Shown in pieces: positions 8,683 through 17,675 of a DNA stretch of 45,371 nucleotides; position 1 is the stretch's first letter, and the number at the start of each line of letters is the position of its first letter. The stretch spans positions 1-45,371 of the forward strand of contig QZKN01000060.1 of assembly GCA_003598175.1 (NCBI GenBank). The letters are read 5' to 3'. Source of the stretch: Candidatus Omnitrophota bacterium. Lineage in GTDB: Bacteria; Hinthialibacterota; Hinthialibacteria; Hinthialibacterales; Hinthialibacteraceae. The position numbers and the translations under genes were made by a program. The notes beneath the pieces were generated by a model. That model searched no databases and had not been told where the DNA came from. It saw only the letters and a list, made by a program, of their open reading frames with translations.

Positions 8683-10386
8683 ATGACCGCTATCCGAACA
8701 GTGAAAACCGATTGTCCGGATGGTTTGATGAAAAAACGGATGAGTCTTATGGAAACGAACCATCATGACGCGCCGAGTCGTTCCTGCAATCGATTCGGTT
8801 TGATCTTTTTTGGGGGGATGGCCGGCTGGACTCTGCTTCTCTGTATATGGCTCTATCATTACACCATCCGCGGCGGCGGATTGCCCTGCTGGGACGAATG
8901 GGAGCGTTGCGCCTGGGCCTCAAATATTTGGTACGACTTACTACATTTCGACATCGTTCTGTTTTGGAATCACACGAATACACAAGTCGTGTGGCCTTTC
9001 CTTCATTCGTGGGTCACGGGGATCCTATTCGTTCTCTTCGGCCCGACGCTGGAGACCGCCCGGTTGGTCTCTCTGCTTTCCTTGTTCGGTTCGGCCCTGA
9101 TTCTGTTGTACTTTTTTCTAAAACGCGCTGATCCATTCGACTGGATCGCCGGGATCGTCGCGTGGATTCTGTTCTCGACCTCTCCTCTCATCATCCAACA
9201 CGCCGCCAGCGTCATGAGCGAACTCCCCGGCTTGTTTCTCGTTCTCCTCGTACTTCTGGTTTGGCCCGACAATACGGAAACCGGCAAACGACGATTGATC
9301 CTCGCCGGTTTTTTCATGGGATTGCTATTTTATTATAAATACAATTACGCCTTTTTAACGTATTTCGCGCTGATCACAGCAACTCTCTTCAAGGAGCGAT
9401 TTCATATTCGCGTGCTATTGAGCAAACAATACGATCTATTGTTCGGGCTTCCCTTGACGATGCTGTTGTTGTGGCTGCTGCCGAGTTTTTCACGAAAAAT
9501 AGCGGGATTGGTGGGATTTGCCTTGAACAATCCCAACGTTCGAATGCCGTTTACCCTTTCGTCGTTCCTCTATTATCCGGAACGAATCCCCTTGGAGTAT
9601 TTCGCCTCTCCATTTTTCGCGATTGCAAGCCTCGTCCTGGTCGTGATTGCCGTATTCCTCTCGAAAACCATTCGCTTAACCAATCCGGTCGTGACCTGTT
9701 TTCTCATCCATTTTCTCGCGGCCGTCATTCATCCGATGAAGGACGCCCGCTTCATGTTCATTCCGATGGGATTGTTTTTCCTTCTTACGGGCGAGTCCGT
9801 TTCCGCGATGCTGCGACGGATTTTCCTAATTTCGGAAACACGCAGGCATCATGCGATTTTGCTGTTGCTGCTTCCTCTCCTCATTCCGACGTTCGTTTAT
9901 CAAACCAAAGTTTTCCGCCAGGCCAACATTTCAAAAGAGCAATTCTTCCTGGCGCCGATTCAAACGGTAATCAACCATACGCAAAAGACGGACAACATTG
10001 CCTTTCTCATTTCGCATGACCAGATTTCCCCTCCCGCCATCACCTATTATTTGACGACGGCGCACGACATCGTGCAATCACGGGAAGACGGATCCCTGAA
10101 AAATTGGAACTACCTGTTCCTGTTCGAACCGGGTGAAAAAGTGCGCGCCCTGTCCGCCGAGGAACGACGGAAGCAATTGGAATATTTTCTCTATATTTTT
10201 AAATCTACTAAAATCATCACCATTCAATCCACCGCGCCGTGGTCGATTGCGCGCTTTGAATCCTTATTCGGCGGCACCCACGAATATGCGGAACTCGTAT
10301 CCCAACTGGATAAATTCACGCTGGATTTCGAACGGGATTTCAAACAGACGTATTCCCGGGTGCGCGTGTATTCCTTTCATCCATAA
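8683..10386 (+). CDS. Polytopic membrane protein, GT39/ArnT-like glycosyltransferase
   Basis: The 567-residue protein has about ten hydrophobic helices beginning near residue 38. A first extracytoplasmic loop carries GGLPCWDEWERCAWA, matching the acidic (D/E) motif in the first loop of GT-C enzymes of the PMT/ArnT type that transfer sugars from polyprenyl-phosphate donors. A second conserved region is FWNHTNTQVVWPFLHSW. After the last helix (about residue 410) there is a C-terminal extracytoplasmic domain. The true start is uncertain: 8683 has only a weak ribosome site, and ATGs at 8728 and 8749 are alternatives that keep all the helices. It is divergent from the MoxR gene. The acceptor substrate cannot be inferred. 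Confidence 0.75.
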   Translation: MTAIRTVKTDCPDGLMKKRMSLMETNHHDAPSRSCNRFGLIFFGGMAGWTLLLCIWLYHYTIRGGGLPCWDEWERCAWASNIWYDLLHFDIVLFWNHTNTQVVWPFLHSWVTGILFVLFGPTLETARLVSLLSLFGSALILLYFFLKRADPFDWIAGIVAWILFSTSPLIIQHAASVMSELPGLFLVLLVLLVWPDNTETGKRRLILAGFFMGLLFYYKYNYAFLTYFALITATLFKERFHIRVLLSKQYDLLFGLPLTMLLLWLLPSFSRKIAGLVGFALNNPNVRMPFTLSSFLYYPERIPLEYFASPFFAIASLVLVVIAVFLSKTIRLTNPVVTCFLIHFLAAVIHPMKDARFMFIPMGLFFLLTGESVSAMLRRIFLISETRRHHAILLLLLPLLIPTFVYQTKVFRQANISKEQFFLAPIQTVINHTQKTDNIAFLISHDQISPPAITYYLTTAHDIVQSREDGSLKNWNYLFLFEPGEKVRALSAEERRKQLEYFLYIFKSTKIITIQSTAPWSIARFESLFGGTHEYAELVSQLDKFTLDFERDFKQTYSRVRVYSFHP

Positions 10387-10761
10387 CAAAACGGGACCGC
10401 TATCTGATCGAATCCGTGGGTCCCAACGGCGAGGATGATATTCAAGGGACGCGCACGGATCCCTATAAACCGGAAAAATTTCATCGCCGACGGTTTGTTG
10501 CCTCAATTCAACGTGGAAATCGGCGACTTGATCACTGAATTTCAAGGCGGCGGAACCGGAAACCATCGTAATCTCGATGTCACCCCGAGCTTACAGAAAT
10601 GGTCGCAGAATCCGTCACAAAATTTAGGTTGGATTTTCGAAATCCTCGGCAACGACGGAGTGGTATTCTATGCCAAGGAATGCGGGGTCGACGCCGGCCC
10701 GCCATCCCTGGTCGTTACGTACGAGGACATCACGGGTATTTCCGGTTTTTCGCACTTCTAA
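10387..10761 (+). pseudogene. Remnant with DNRLRE-like tail and pilin-like fragment in another frame
   Basis: One frame (about 10408-10761, stop at the end) encodes NLDVTPSLQKWSQNP followed by NLGWIFEILG and PPSLVVTYED. This is the typical end of a DNRLRE surface domain (DVT...W...N.GW...P.L.V.Y). A second frame at about 10386-10500 reads RDRYLIESVGPNGEDDIQG, resembling the Y-x-x-x-S-V-G-P-x-G tail of pseudopilin-like proteins. It runs into the first frame near a GDLITEFQGG segment. No start codon or signal peptide is present for either piece. I read this as a decayed or truncated gene; the DNRLRE match is better than the pilin match. Confidence 0.4.
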
Positions 10762-10984
10762 CCGACGCCGGACAGAATTCGAGATTCGAATGGATCGCTG
10801 GTTGAGCGTCAACAACGACGGCGCTCCTTTTTTGCCTCCCCTTGTGATTTCAAATCCCTTCGTGGATTTGCTTGCGAAACCGCTTTCGGATCGACTTCGC
10901 AATGGACTTTCCAAAAATCATGAATATGATGAAGACGGTTGTTAACCAAACGGATACTATTGTAAACACGATTACCGGAGGAAC
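10762..10984. other. Non-coding stretch before the ThuA-like gene
   Basis: No convincing gene or repeat was seen here. A GGAGG just before 10985 serves the next gene. Together with the remnant before it, this makes a gap of about 600 bases without an intact gene. Confidence 0.4.
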
Positions 10985-11737
10985 ATGATGAAAATAACAT
11001 GCTTAAGACGGGTACTATTCATTTGCATCTGCGTTGGAGTTCTACTCCCGCAATCCCTGCCGGCCGCCGACCAGCCGCCGGTCAAATGCCTGATGGTGGG
11101 GATGGAGCCGCATCGAGACGCAGGTGTATGGAAGGATGTTGTCGCGGACATCAACGCCAACTACCCCACGGTCACTCTCACCGCGGTGGAGAAAGACAAT
11201 CTCGAAGTTCTGCGCTATGAAAATCTGAAAAAATTCGACGTGCTTTTGCTGATTCAGATCCAGGCGGAAAACGGAAATCCACCCGATTTCGTCAAAGACG
11301 GCATCCTGCAATTTTTAAAAGAAGGCGGCGGACTCGTCGTCAATCACTTCGCCGTGGCCAACGTCCAGAAATGGCGCGACTCCATCGATATTTTCGGGGC
11401 CATGTGGGTAAACGGCCTCTCGACGCACGATCCCTATCACACGTTCCGCGTCGACATTGTCGATGAAACACACCCGATCGTCGCCGGCGTCAAACCATTT
11501 ACCACCAACGATGAATTGTATTTCAATCTGCTGATGCGGCCGGACATGCACATGATCATGACCGCCGATGAGGAACGCTTCGGACATACGGTTCCCGAAC
11601 CGATGCTGTGCACCCATTACGTCCACAATGCGCGCTGCGTCTATTTTGCGTTGGGCCACGACGTGGATTCCTGCAAACCGCTGGAATTTCGTAAAATCGT
11701 CGTGCAATCCATCGAATGGGCCGCCTGCCGTCGCTGA
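10985..11737 (+). CDS. Secreted ThuA-like domain protein
   Basis: The 250-residue protein has a signal peptide (cleavage near PAAD, about residue 28) followed by a ThuA-like, class I glutamine-amidotransferase-like fold. Visible family features are an early strand CLMVGMEPHRD, the YENLKKFDVLLLIQ region, the EGGGLVVNH glycine elbow at about 112-120, the HPIVAGV motif near 163-169, and a late ALGHD near 230. ThuA-like proteins are linked to sugar metabolism in many secreted-enzyme clusters, but their reaction is not established. The elbow here lacks a cysteine nucleophile, as is usual for ThuA. Two adjacent ATGs (10985 and 10988) are possible; the second is better spaced from GGAGG. Confidence 0.85.
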   Translation: MMKITCLRRVLFICICVGVLLPQSLPAADQPPVKCLMVGMEPHRDAGVWKDVVADINANYPTVTLTAVEKDNLEVLRYENLKKFDVLLLIQIQAENGNPPDFVKDGILQFLKEGGGLVVNHFAVANVQKWRDSIDIFGAMWVNGLSTHDPYHTFRVDIVDETHPIVAGVKPFTTNDELYFNLLMRPDMHMIMTADEERFGHTVPEPMLCTHYVHNARCVYFALGHDVDSCKPLEFRKIVVQSIEWAACRR

Positions 11738-11752
11738 CTTGAAAAGGATGAG

Positions 11753-11781
11753 ATCCGGGAGACAAATTTCGTCCCCCGGAT
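11753..11781 (+). terminator. Hairpin after the ThuA-like gene
   Basis: An 11-base stem with one mismatch (ATCCGGGAGAC / GTCCCCCGGAT) and a 7-base loop starts 16 bases after the stop of the ThuA-like gene. No T-tract follows, so the role as terminator is inferred from position and stem strength. Confidence 0.45.
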
Positions 11782-11791
11782 GATTGGTTTC

Positions 11792-11808
11792 GCCGGCATC
11801 CTGCCGGC
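11792..11808. repeat. Short hairpin repeat, GCCGGC-ATCCT-GCCGGC type
   Basis: A perfect 6-base inverted repeat around ATCCT. The same unit, as its reverse complement (GCCGGC-AGGAT-GCCGGC), occurs at 26725-26741 and, with one mismatch, at 41216-41232. It is a solitary member of the dispersed hairpin family in this window. Confidence 0.6.
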
Positions 11809-11854
11809 CTTGTTCGGAAAACCAACTATTCTCGAACCATCAATGAAATAATTG

Positions 11855-14800
11855 CTACTGCGAAAAACAACGAATCAAAGGATCAACGAAACTGACGGGC
11901 GGCGTCGATCCGGCGTCTCGCGGATCGGTATTCGAACGATATTCCTCTATATTGGAAAAACCGTCGCCGTCAGGATCATCCGCCGCATCATCCTTCAAGG
12001 GATTGAGCGCATAGCGGTATTCCCACCCATCCGGAATGCCGTCGCCGTCCGTGTCCGCCCGATTCGGATCGGCGCCCAATAGAAATTCAAGCCACGAAAT
12101 CAAATCATCGAAATCCGGATCCTCGTCGGGTCGGGCGTCGAGATTCCCAAAACGCTCCCGTTCCCAGGCATCGGGCAGATGATCTCCGTCCGAGTCCTCT
12201 CCCGCCGCGAAGAAAGCGTGAATCACCGTGTCCTGATCGATCACAAACGTATAAGGATCGGACCAGGATAAATTGTCGCCGATCCATCCCACAAACGTAT
12301 TGTCCGCGTCCGCCTGCGCCGTCAGTTGAACCGTCGCTTTCGCTGGCGCGTTGAATTCCTTCCGATGGCGGATCGTTTCCTCAGGCGGACGAACCGTTAC
12401 GCTGCCTTTTCCGTTTCCGACAATATCCACTTCCAATTGAAATTGAGCCGGCGGCGCAAGAGAACGGATCACTTCCTCCTTCTCCAGGTCGCCGATCAAC
12501 AGATTGCCCTCTTTCCCCGTCGTGACCAGCAGGTAATGGTCGTAATGAAGAATGTTTTGCGCATATCCGTCGAATACGTAAAATTCAGCAATGCGATACA
12601 TCGTTTCCGGATCGCTGATATTGACGAAAAACAGTGCGCTCTGATTGGTCCCTTCCACCACACCGATCACGTAGGCGATTTCCCCGGAAACCGTCAAATC
12701 CTTCACGGCGTATGGCGCAAGAACAATGCTGCCCAATAAATCCGGTTCGCCCGGATTTCTCACATCGACGGCATGCAATCCGCCGTCGCCGGCGGCCACG
12801 AAGAGCGTCTCCCCATCCAGAAACAATTCCTGCGCCGATCCGTCAAGAACCAGCGATGCCAGGATGCGCGGGGATTGTGGAATGCTGTAGTCCGCGATTT
12901 GCAATCCGGATTCCCCTTCCGCAATATAGACCAACGAATCAGCGGTTTTCACGGCAAGCGCCGCATCCGCGGTTGGCAACGGATTGAACCGTTGCAAACG
13001 ATCCGGATTGGATACATCCACCGCCGCAAGGCCGTTCTCGCCGTTCGCAACGATCACGATGTTTTTCTCTGAAAACACGTCGATGCCCTGACTCACTCCG
13101 TTGGTATTGAAAACGTTTAAAATCCTCGGATTGTCAGGATCGTGAATGTCCACCGTCATGATTCCATGTTGTTCTGATGTGACATATGCGTAGGAATCGT
13201 GCAACACGACATCGTAGGCGTAGCCCGGCGAAGGCGACCAGCCGATTTCATGCGGATCGAGCGGATTCGTGAAATCGAAGATTTTCAAGCCGCCGTCATT
13301 GCCGCAAGTGGCATAGACGTTTCCATCCGCGGCGGTCAGTCCCGCGGGATTCCACCACACGATCGGCGCTCCCAGCTGCGCTTCGAAGAAAGATGCGGCA
13401 GACAAAGAATCCCACCGCTTGCGATTGCGCGTCGCTTGCAGCAATAATTGCGTCTGATCCATCGCCGTATAAGCCCGGTTGAAGGTTTCCAACTTCTGCA
13501 TCGTCAGATTGTAGAATTCTGTGGGAAGATATTCCTTCAGCGTTTCGTAATCCGGCGGAACAGAGTCGCAAAACACGGAAAACGCCGTGTAAAACGATTC
13601 ATAGTCTTCCTTGCTGAAATGCGAAAGATCGGTTTTCTCTTCCAGCAAGGTTAGGGTCGTGGCAAAATCAAATAAATACTGATAGAGACGGGAACACGAA
13701 GTGAAATCGACGGGATTGACCGCTCGCGAAAGCCGGCTGGTTGTGCTCGTGCCTTGCACGGTTGCCAACTCCGCGTAAAGATCATACGCCCGCCGCGCTT
13801 TTTCCTGTATTTCCAACACGGAATAGTCTTCGATCGCGAGTTGTTCCAGCAGAACCGTAAAGCGGTATTGAAAATCAGCCAAACGCCGGCGGGCCGTAGC
13901 CAGGTCCTCCAACACACGATCGTAATGGGTAATATTGTTCCAATTTTTAACATATTCACTTACATAAACAAAATTGACTTCCGGATCGGCGGGACACCAA
14001 AAATTAACCACCGTTCGCCATACATCGGCGTCCAGATTTTTAAAGAGATCGGGAGTCTCGCTGACGATTTGATTGTGCGTATCGAGAAAACGACGAAATC
14101 GTTCCCATAACCGGATCAATTCCTCCGACAAGTCCTTGAATTCGTTGGCATTCAAGATCCATTGCTCACGCAGTTCGGCCGCAATGGCGTTGTATGTTTC
14201 GAGGTAGGCGCTTCTCGGACCGGAAAAGGTGAATTCCTTATATCTTTCGGATTCTTCATTGTATTCCCGTTGAAAGGTTACATAATCCGCGTAGGACGCC
14301 CGCCCGGTCTTGCAGGTTCGCGCCTTTTGTTTGAAGTCGTTCATTTCCTGGCTGTATGTCTGCGCCAATTCGAGTTCCACCTGCAATCGTTCGTCCACAT
14401 CTTCCTGCGTCGGCGCGTCTCCCAAAACCGGCAGGCGCTGCACGATCGCCTGCGCCTGTTGCGCCGATTGATTGTAGGTTTGCTGCCATTGGCTGAAATC
14501 GGCCTGCCGCTGCGTTTCTCTCTCCCGCTGATTCGCAAATTCCCGCGCCACTTCCTCGACGTCCGCGCCGATTTGAGCGTTGTGATACGCGACGATTTCA
14601 CGCCACGCCTCATCATAAAAAATGGTCATGCAAATCTGGTGGCGCAGAGTGGATTGGTAGAGCTGGTAATAAAACCGCTCGAAACATTGCGCCCAGCGGT
14701 CGCGCAGCTGTTTGATGTAGGTTTCCACTTCCCGCCGCACCATCATCGTGGATTTCTGCGCCTGTTTTCCCGATTGGATGATCTGTTTGATGGCGAATCC

Positions 14801-15619
14801 ATCCCGTTCATTGCGCAAAATGTTGCACCAGATATCGTAAATCGATTGGGTTTCATTCACATAACTCGCCTCGCCGGCAATGAAATACTTATAATTGCCG
14901 TCGTCGCGAACGATGAAACCGACTTCGGGCAACAGACCGTTCACCCAGATATCATCGTACATTTGCCGATAATCCGCTTTCAAAATCCCCTGTTCGTCCC
15001 AAAACCACTCCCACCCCAGATCCTGCCGATGCCGCCATTCGTCGTAAGCCAGCCGATTTTTGATGTAATACGTCAGGGCGGAATTGATGTCGTCGTATTT
15101 TTCGTGGATCACCCAGCTTTTCCAGAACGTTTCCATGATCTTGATCGGAATCGACGCCAGACCGGCGTAACTCAACACTTCGAGCGGCGCCTCCATATTC
15201 GCATAATGTTTCAGCGCATGTTTGACGCCCTGATTGTACGCATATTCCGCCGCTTTCCCGAGGATTTCGAGGGGGGGAACCTTTTTCCCCTGCACACTTT
15301 TCTGAGTAAAACCGATCAACGCCGACATGATGAACGAAATGTCTTGATTCTGATACTCATTCTGGATGCCGCTGGTGGACAATCCCGCAATTTCCAGCAG
15401 CAACTCCTGCGCTTTCAGAGCGCTGTCGATCCCCTCCGTACCTGCGTACCCCAGATGGGAGGCGTTTTCCAGCATCGCCTTGAAATCCGCAACGGTAAGA
15501 ACGTACATTTCCTGCGGCGGCAACACGCAAAAATCCACCGCCTCGCTGCGATTGGCATAAAACAATAAACAAAGAAACCCGAAACCGCATACAAAAATGA
15601 CTTTTTTTAGCTGGACCAT
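11855..15619 (-). CDS. Very large secreted protein: helical N-terminus, LVIVD propeller, InlB-like repeat, TSP3 repeats
   Basis: The protein has 1254 residues from the ATG at 15619. A second ATG at 15625 abuts the AAAGGGA ribosome site and is too close, so 15619 is preferred. Order of parts: signal peptide (about 1-25, ending NRSEA); a charged, largely helical region to about 735 with Gln/Arg/Glu-rich segments; LVIVD-type beta-propeller repeats at about 740-1056 (phrases such as GGLKIFDFTNP, GLAAVDVSNP, GGLHAVDVRNP); a divergent InlB B-repeat-like module at about 1063-1140; and calcium-binding TSP3-like repeats (DSDGDHLPDAWE, DTDGDGIPDGWEY, DPDGDGFSNIEEY) to the end. This suggests a cell-surface or extracellular adhesin or scaffold. 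The 700-residue N-terminal part matches nothing I recognise. Confidence 0.85.
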   Translation of the reverse strand: MVQLKKVIFVCGFGFLCLLFYANRSEAVDFCVLPPQEMYVLTVADFKAMLENASHLGYAGTEGIDSALKAQELLLEIAGLSTSGIQNEYQNQDISFIMSALIGFTQKSVQGKKVPPLEILGKAAEYAYNQGVKHALKHYANMEAPLEVLSYAGLASIPIKIMETFWKSWVIHEKYDDINSALTYYIKNRLAYDEWRHRQDLGWEWFWDEQGILKADYRQMYDDIWVNGLLPEVGFIVRDDGNYKYFIAGEASYVNETQSIYDIWCNILRNERDGFAIKQIIQSGKQAQKSTMMVRREVETYIKQLRDRWAQCFERFYYQLYQSTLRHQICMTIFYDEAWREIVAYHNAQIGADVEEVAREFANQRERETQRQADFSQWQQTYNQSAQQAQAIVQRLPVLGDAPTQEDVDERLQVELELAQTYSQEMNDFKQKARTCKTGRASYADYVTFQREYNEESERYKEFTFSGPRSAYLETYNAIAAELREQWILNANEFKDLSEELIRLWERFRRFLDTHNQIVSETPDLFKNLDADVWRTVVNFWCPADPEVNFVYVSEYVKNWNNITHYDRVLEDLATARRRLADFQYRFTVLLEQLAIEDYSVLEIQEKARRAYDLYAELATVQGTSTTSRLSRAVNPVDFTSCSRLYQYLFDFATTLTLLEEKTDLSHFSKEDYESFYTAFSVFCDSVPPDYETLKEYLPTEFYNLTMQKLETFNRAYTAMDQTQLLLQATRNRKRWDSLSAASFFEAQLGAPIVWWNPAGLTAADGNVYATCGNDGGLKIFDFTNPLDPHEIGWSPSPGYAYDVVLHDSYAYVTSEQHGIMTVDIHDPDNPRILNVFNTNGVSQGIDVFSEKNIVIVANGENGLAAVDVSNPDRLQRFNPLPTADAALAVKTADSLVYIAEGESGLQIADYSIPQSPRILASLVLDGSAQELFLDGETLFVAAGDGGLHAVDVRNPGEPDLLGSIVLAPYAVKDLTVSGEIAYVIGVVEGTNQSALFFVNISDPETMYRIAEFYVFDGYAQNILHYDHYLLVTTGKEGNLLIGDLEKEEVIRSLAPPAQFQLEVDIVGNGKGSVTVRPPEETIRHRKEFNAPAKATVQLTAQADADNTFVGWIGDNLSWSDPYTFVIDQDTVIHAFFAAGEDSDGDHLPDAWERERFGNLDARPDEDPDFDDLISWLEFLLGADPNRADTDGDGIPDGWEYRYALNPLKDDAADDPDGDGFSNIEEYRSNTDPRDAGSTPPVSFVDPLIRCFSQ

Positions 15620-15855
15620 AGACATTCCCTTTGTCCCGGATGAATTGATATCATGCTTTCATTGTATAAAGGATAATCGGATTTTCAAAAAGTGGAGAGA
15701 GAAAATAATCATCGAACATTGATCGGATTGGAAAGGCAACTTCATATCTGCCCATGCGGAAATAGATGCGCACACAAAGGAGCGAACAACAGCGCCCTGG
15801 CCACTCGTCTTCCACGCTGCCTTGACATCATAACTATTGATACTATGATGCCAAC

Positions 15856-16101
15856 ATGAGAACAACCCTACCCATAGATGACGATGTTCTGGACAAGGCG
15901 AAAGCGGTCGCTACAAAACACCAAACCCCATTCCGCCGCGTGGTGAACGAGGCGTTGCGCATCGGATTGCAGGCGATTGAGAATCCACCACCGAATCGTC
16001 CCTATCATAGCCATCCCTATAAAATGGGTTTGAAAGCAGGACGAAATCCGGATAACATCCAGGAACTGCTGGCTCAAATCGAGGGGGAGGATCAGCGGTG
16101 A
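15856..16101 (+). CDS. VapB-like antitoxin
   Basis: This 81-residue protein begins MRTTLPIDDDVLDKAKAVA and continues with FRRVVNEALRIGL, the pattern of short ribbon-helix-helix VapB-type antitoxins (DUF2191-like). The N-terminal strand would dimerise and bind operator DNA, and the C-terminal tail would wrap around a VapC PIN toxin. Its TGA stop overlaps a GTG start of the next frame (GTGA), the usual vapBC coupling, but the toxin downstream is reduced to a stub. A free antitoxin without toxin is expected to be non-functional as an addiction module, though it could still bind DNA or other VapC proteins. Confidence 0.8.
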   Translation: MRTTLPIDDDVLDKAKAVATKHQTPFRRVVNEALRIGLQAIENPPPNRPYHSHPYKMGLKAGRNPDNIQELLAQIEGEDQR

Positions 16102-16163
16102 TCCTCGTCGATACCGATTTCTCCCGCTTTCCCGGCGTACAATGGAAAAATCCGCTGAAATAA
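16098..16163 (+). pseudogene. VapC PIN toxin with internal deletion
   Basis: This open frame of 21 codons plus stop starts at the GTG overlapping the antitoxin stop. It reads VILVDT, the first strand of a PIN domain including its catalytic Asp, directly followed by DFSRFPGVQWKNPL, the characteristic last segment of VapC proteins (D-F-x-R-F-P-G-x-x-W-x-N-P). About 100 residues between them are absent, with the reading frame kept. The start and end of one toxin gene have therefore been joined by a deletion. Confidence 0.75.
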
Positions 16164-16187
16164 GAAGCAAGAAACCGACAAGGTCGC

Positions 16188-17597
16188 TCAACTCCCCCCA
16201 CCCAATACCGCGTAAAGCCTCGCCTGGTTGACGAATTTGATCAAACGAAATGTGACCAGCTGCTGTTGCGCCGCATACAAAGAGCGTTGAGCGTCCAATA
16301 CGCTGAGATAACTGTCCACTCCGCCCGTATATCGCGTTTCGGATAATTGATAGGATCGCGCATTCGCATCCACCAGAGATTGCTGCGCGGAAATCTGTTC
16401 GTCCACCGTGCCTTGCACGGCCAATGTGTCCGCCACTTCGCGAAAAGCGGTTTGGATGGCTTTCTCGTATTGGACGACCATGATTTCCTTCTCGGTTTTG
16501 GAGGCTTCAAAAGCGGACCACAAACGGCTGTCAAAAATCGGCATGATCAGTTGCGGCGCAAAACTCCAGGTTTCCGTTCCCTTGGAGAACAAATCCATCA
16601 AATCGCCGCTGGCGGTTCCCAGCGCCGTGGTCAGTGCGATACGCGGGAAAAATGCCACCCGCGCGGCGGCGACATTGGCATGAGCCGCCTTGAGCCGGTG
16701 TTCGGCCGCGAGAATGTCGGGACGGTTGAGCAACACCTCGGAGGGTAAACCTGTGGAAATAACCTGAGGAGGCGTTACACTTCCCAAATCCTCGGGTAAT
16801 AGTTCCTGCGGTATGGGAGACGAGGTTCCGACCAGAAGATGCAATGCGTTTTCATCCTGCGCCGTCAATTGCGAGTATCGGCTGATATTCACGCGCGCGG
16901 AATCGACTTGGATCTGCGCCCACTGCAGGTCAAGTTCGTTGGAGATTCCGGATTGGACGCGTTTTTGAATGAGATCGTACGCATGTTTCTGCGTTTCAAA
17001 TGTGGTTTTTGCCAGATTGAGATTTTCCCGATCCGCCGCCAGATTCAGATAGGCGTTGGCGATTTCGAACACCAGGGCAATTTGGGCGCTGCGGCGGGCC
17101 TCTTCTGTGGCCAGGTATTCTTCCAGCGCCCGATCCTTCAAACTGCGTAATCGCCCGAAGAAATCGAGTTCCCACGAGCTGATGCCGAAGTTGACGCTGT
17201 ATTGTTCGATATTGACTCCCCCGTCGCCGCCAAAAGCGGAGCTCGATATGCGTCCTTTGGTACCGCCGGCAATGGCATCCACCGTAGGCAAAAGTTCCGC
17301 GCGTTGAATGCCATACATCGCCCGCGCTTTTTGCACGTTCAATCCCGCGATCCGCAAATCGCGATTGTTGTCCAAAGCCAGAGCGATGACCTGATGCAGA
17401 CGTTCATCCTGAAAGAAATTCCGCCAGGCAAGATCGAGCGCTTCCATTGCCCCGGCCACGATCCGGCTGAAATCGTATGCGGCGCCTGCCGGCCATTCCG
17501 CGGATATCGGCGCCAACGGCTTTTCATATCGCGGGGCCAGAGAGCATCCATGCAAAACAACGATGATACTGGTCAATAATAGAAGGTTTTTAAACAT
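16188..17597 (-). CDS. RND efflux outer-membrane lipoprotein, NodT/OprM family
   Basis: The 469-residue protein has a lipoprotein signal with lipobox LHGC (Cys18), then SLAPRYEKP, the standard opening of OprM/NodT-family channels. Two repeated outer-membrane-efflux domains follow. Hallmarks are ALDNNRDLRIAGLNVQKAR in the first half and LLNRPDILAAEHRLKAAHANV in the second, and near the end RYTGGVDSYLSVLDAQRSLY. It would form the trimeric outer-membrane exit duct of the tripartite pump. It is the last gene of the minus-strand operon tetR - adaptor - pump - channel, 78 bases after the pump gene. Substrate range cannot be read from sequence. Confidence 0.95.
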   Translation of the reverse strand: MFKNLLLLTSIIVVLHGCSLAPRYEKPLAPISAEWPAGAAYDFSRIVAGAMEALDLAWRNFFQDERLHQVIALALDNNRDLRIAGLNVQKARAMYGIQRAELLPTVDAIAGGTKGRISSSAFGGDGGVNIEQYSVNFGISSWELDFFGRLRSLKDRALEEYLATEEARRSAQIALVFEIANAYLNLAADRENLNLAKTTFETQKHAYDLIQKRVQSGISNELDLQWAQIQVDSARVNISRYSQLTAQDENALHLLVGTSSPIPQELLPEDLGSVTPPQVISTGLPSEVLLNRPDILAAEHRLKAAHANVAAARVAFFPRIALTTALGTASGDLMDLFSKGTETWSFAPQLIMPIFDSRLWSAFEASKTEKEIMVVQYEKAIQTAFREVADTLAVQGTVDEQISAQQSLVDANARSYQLSETRYTGGVDSYLSVLDAQRSLYAAQQQLVTFRLIKFVNQARLYAVLGGGS

Positions 17598-17675
17598 TTC
17601 TTTTATCCCCGATGAATTGGGTTCAAAACGGTTCCTTACAAATGATCGGATTCTTCGATTCTCTTATGGCATTCG

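Noticed and set aside
11860..12195. Dockerin-like calcium repeats that could pair with the cohesin-like domains
   Set aside because: The D-x-D-G-D-x-x-x-D-x-W-E pattern and spacing fit TSP3-type repeats rather than the paired F-hand of dockerins.
14162..15568. A 468-codon open frame antisense to the N-terminal half of the large secreted protein
   Set aside because: It has the mirrored composition of an antisense frame, no ribosome site, and it overlaps a strand with a clear signal peptide and domains.
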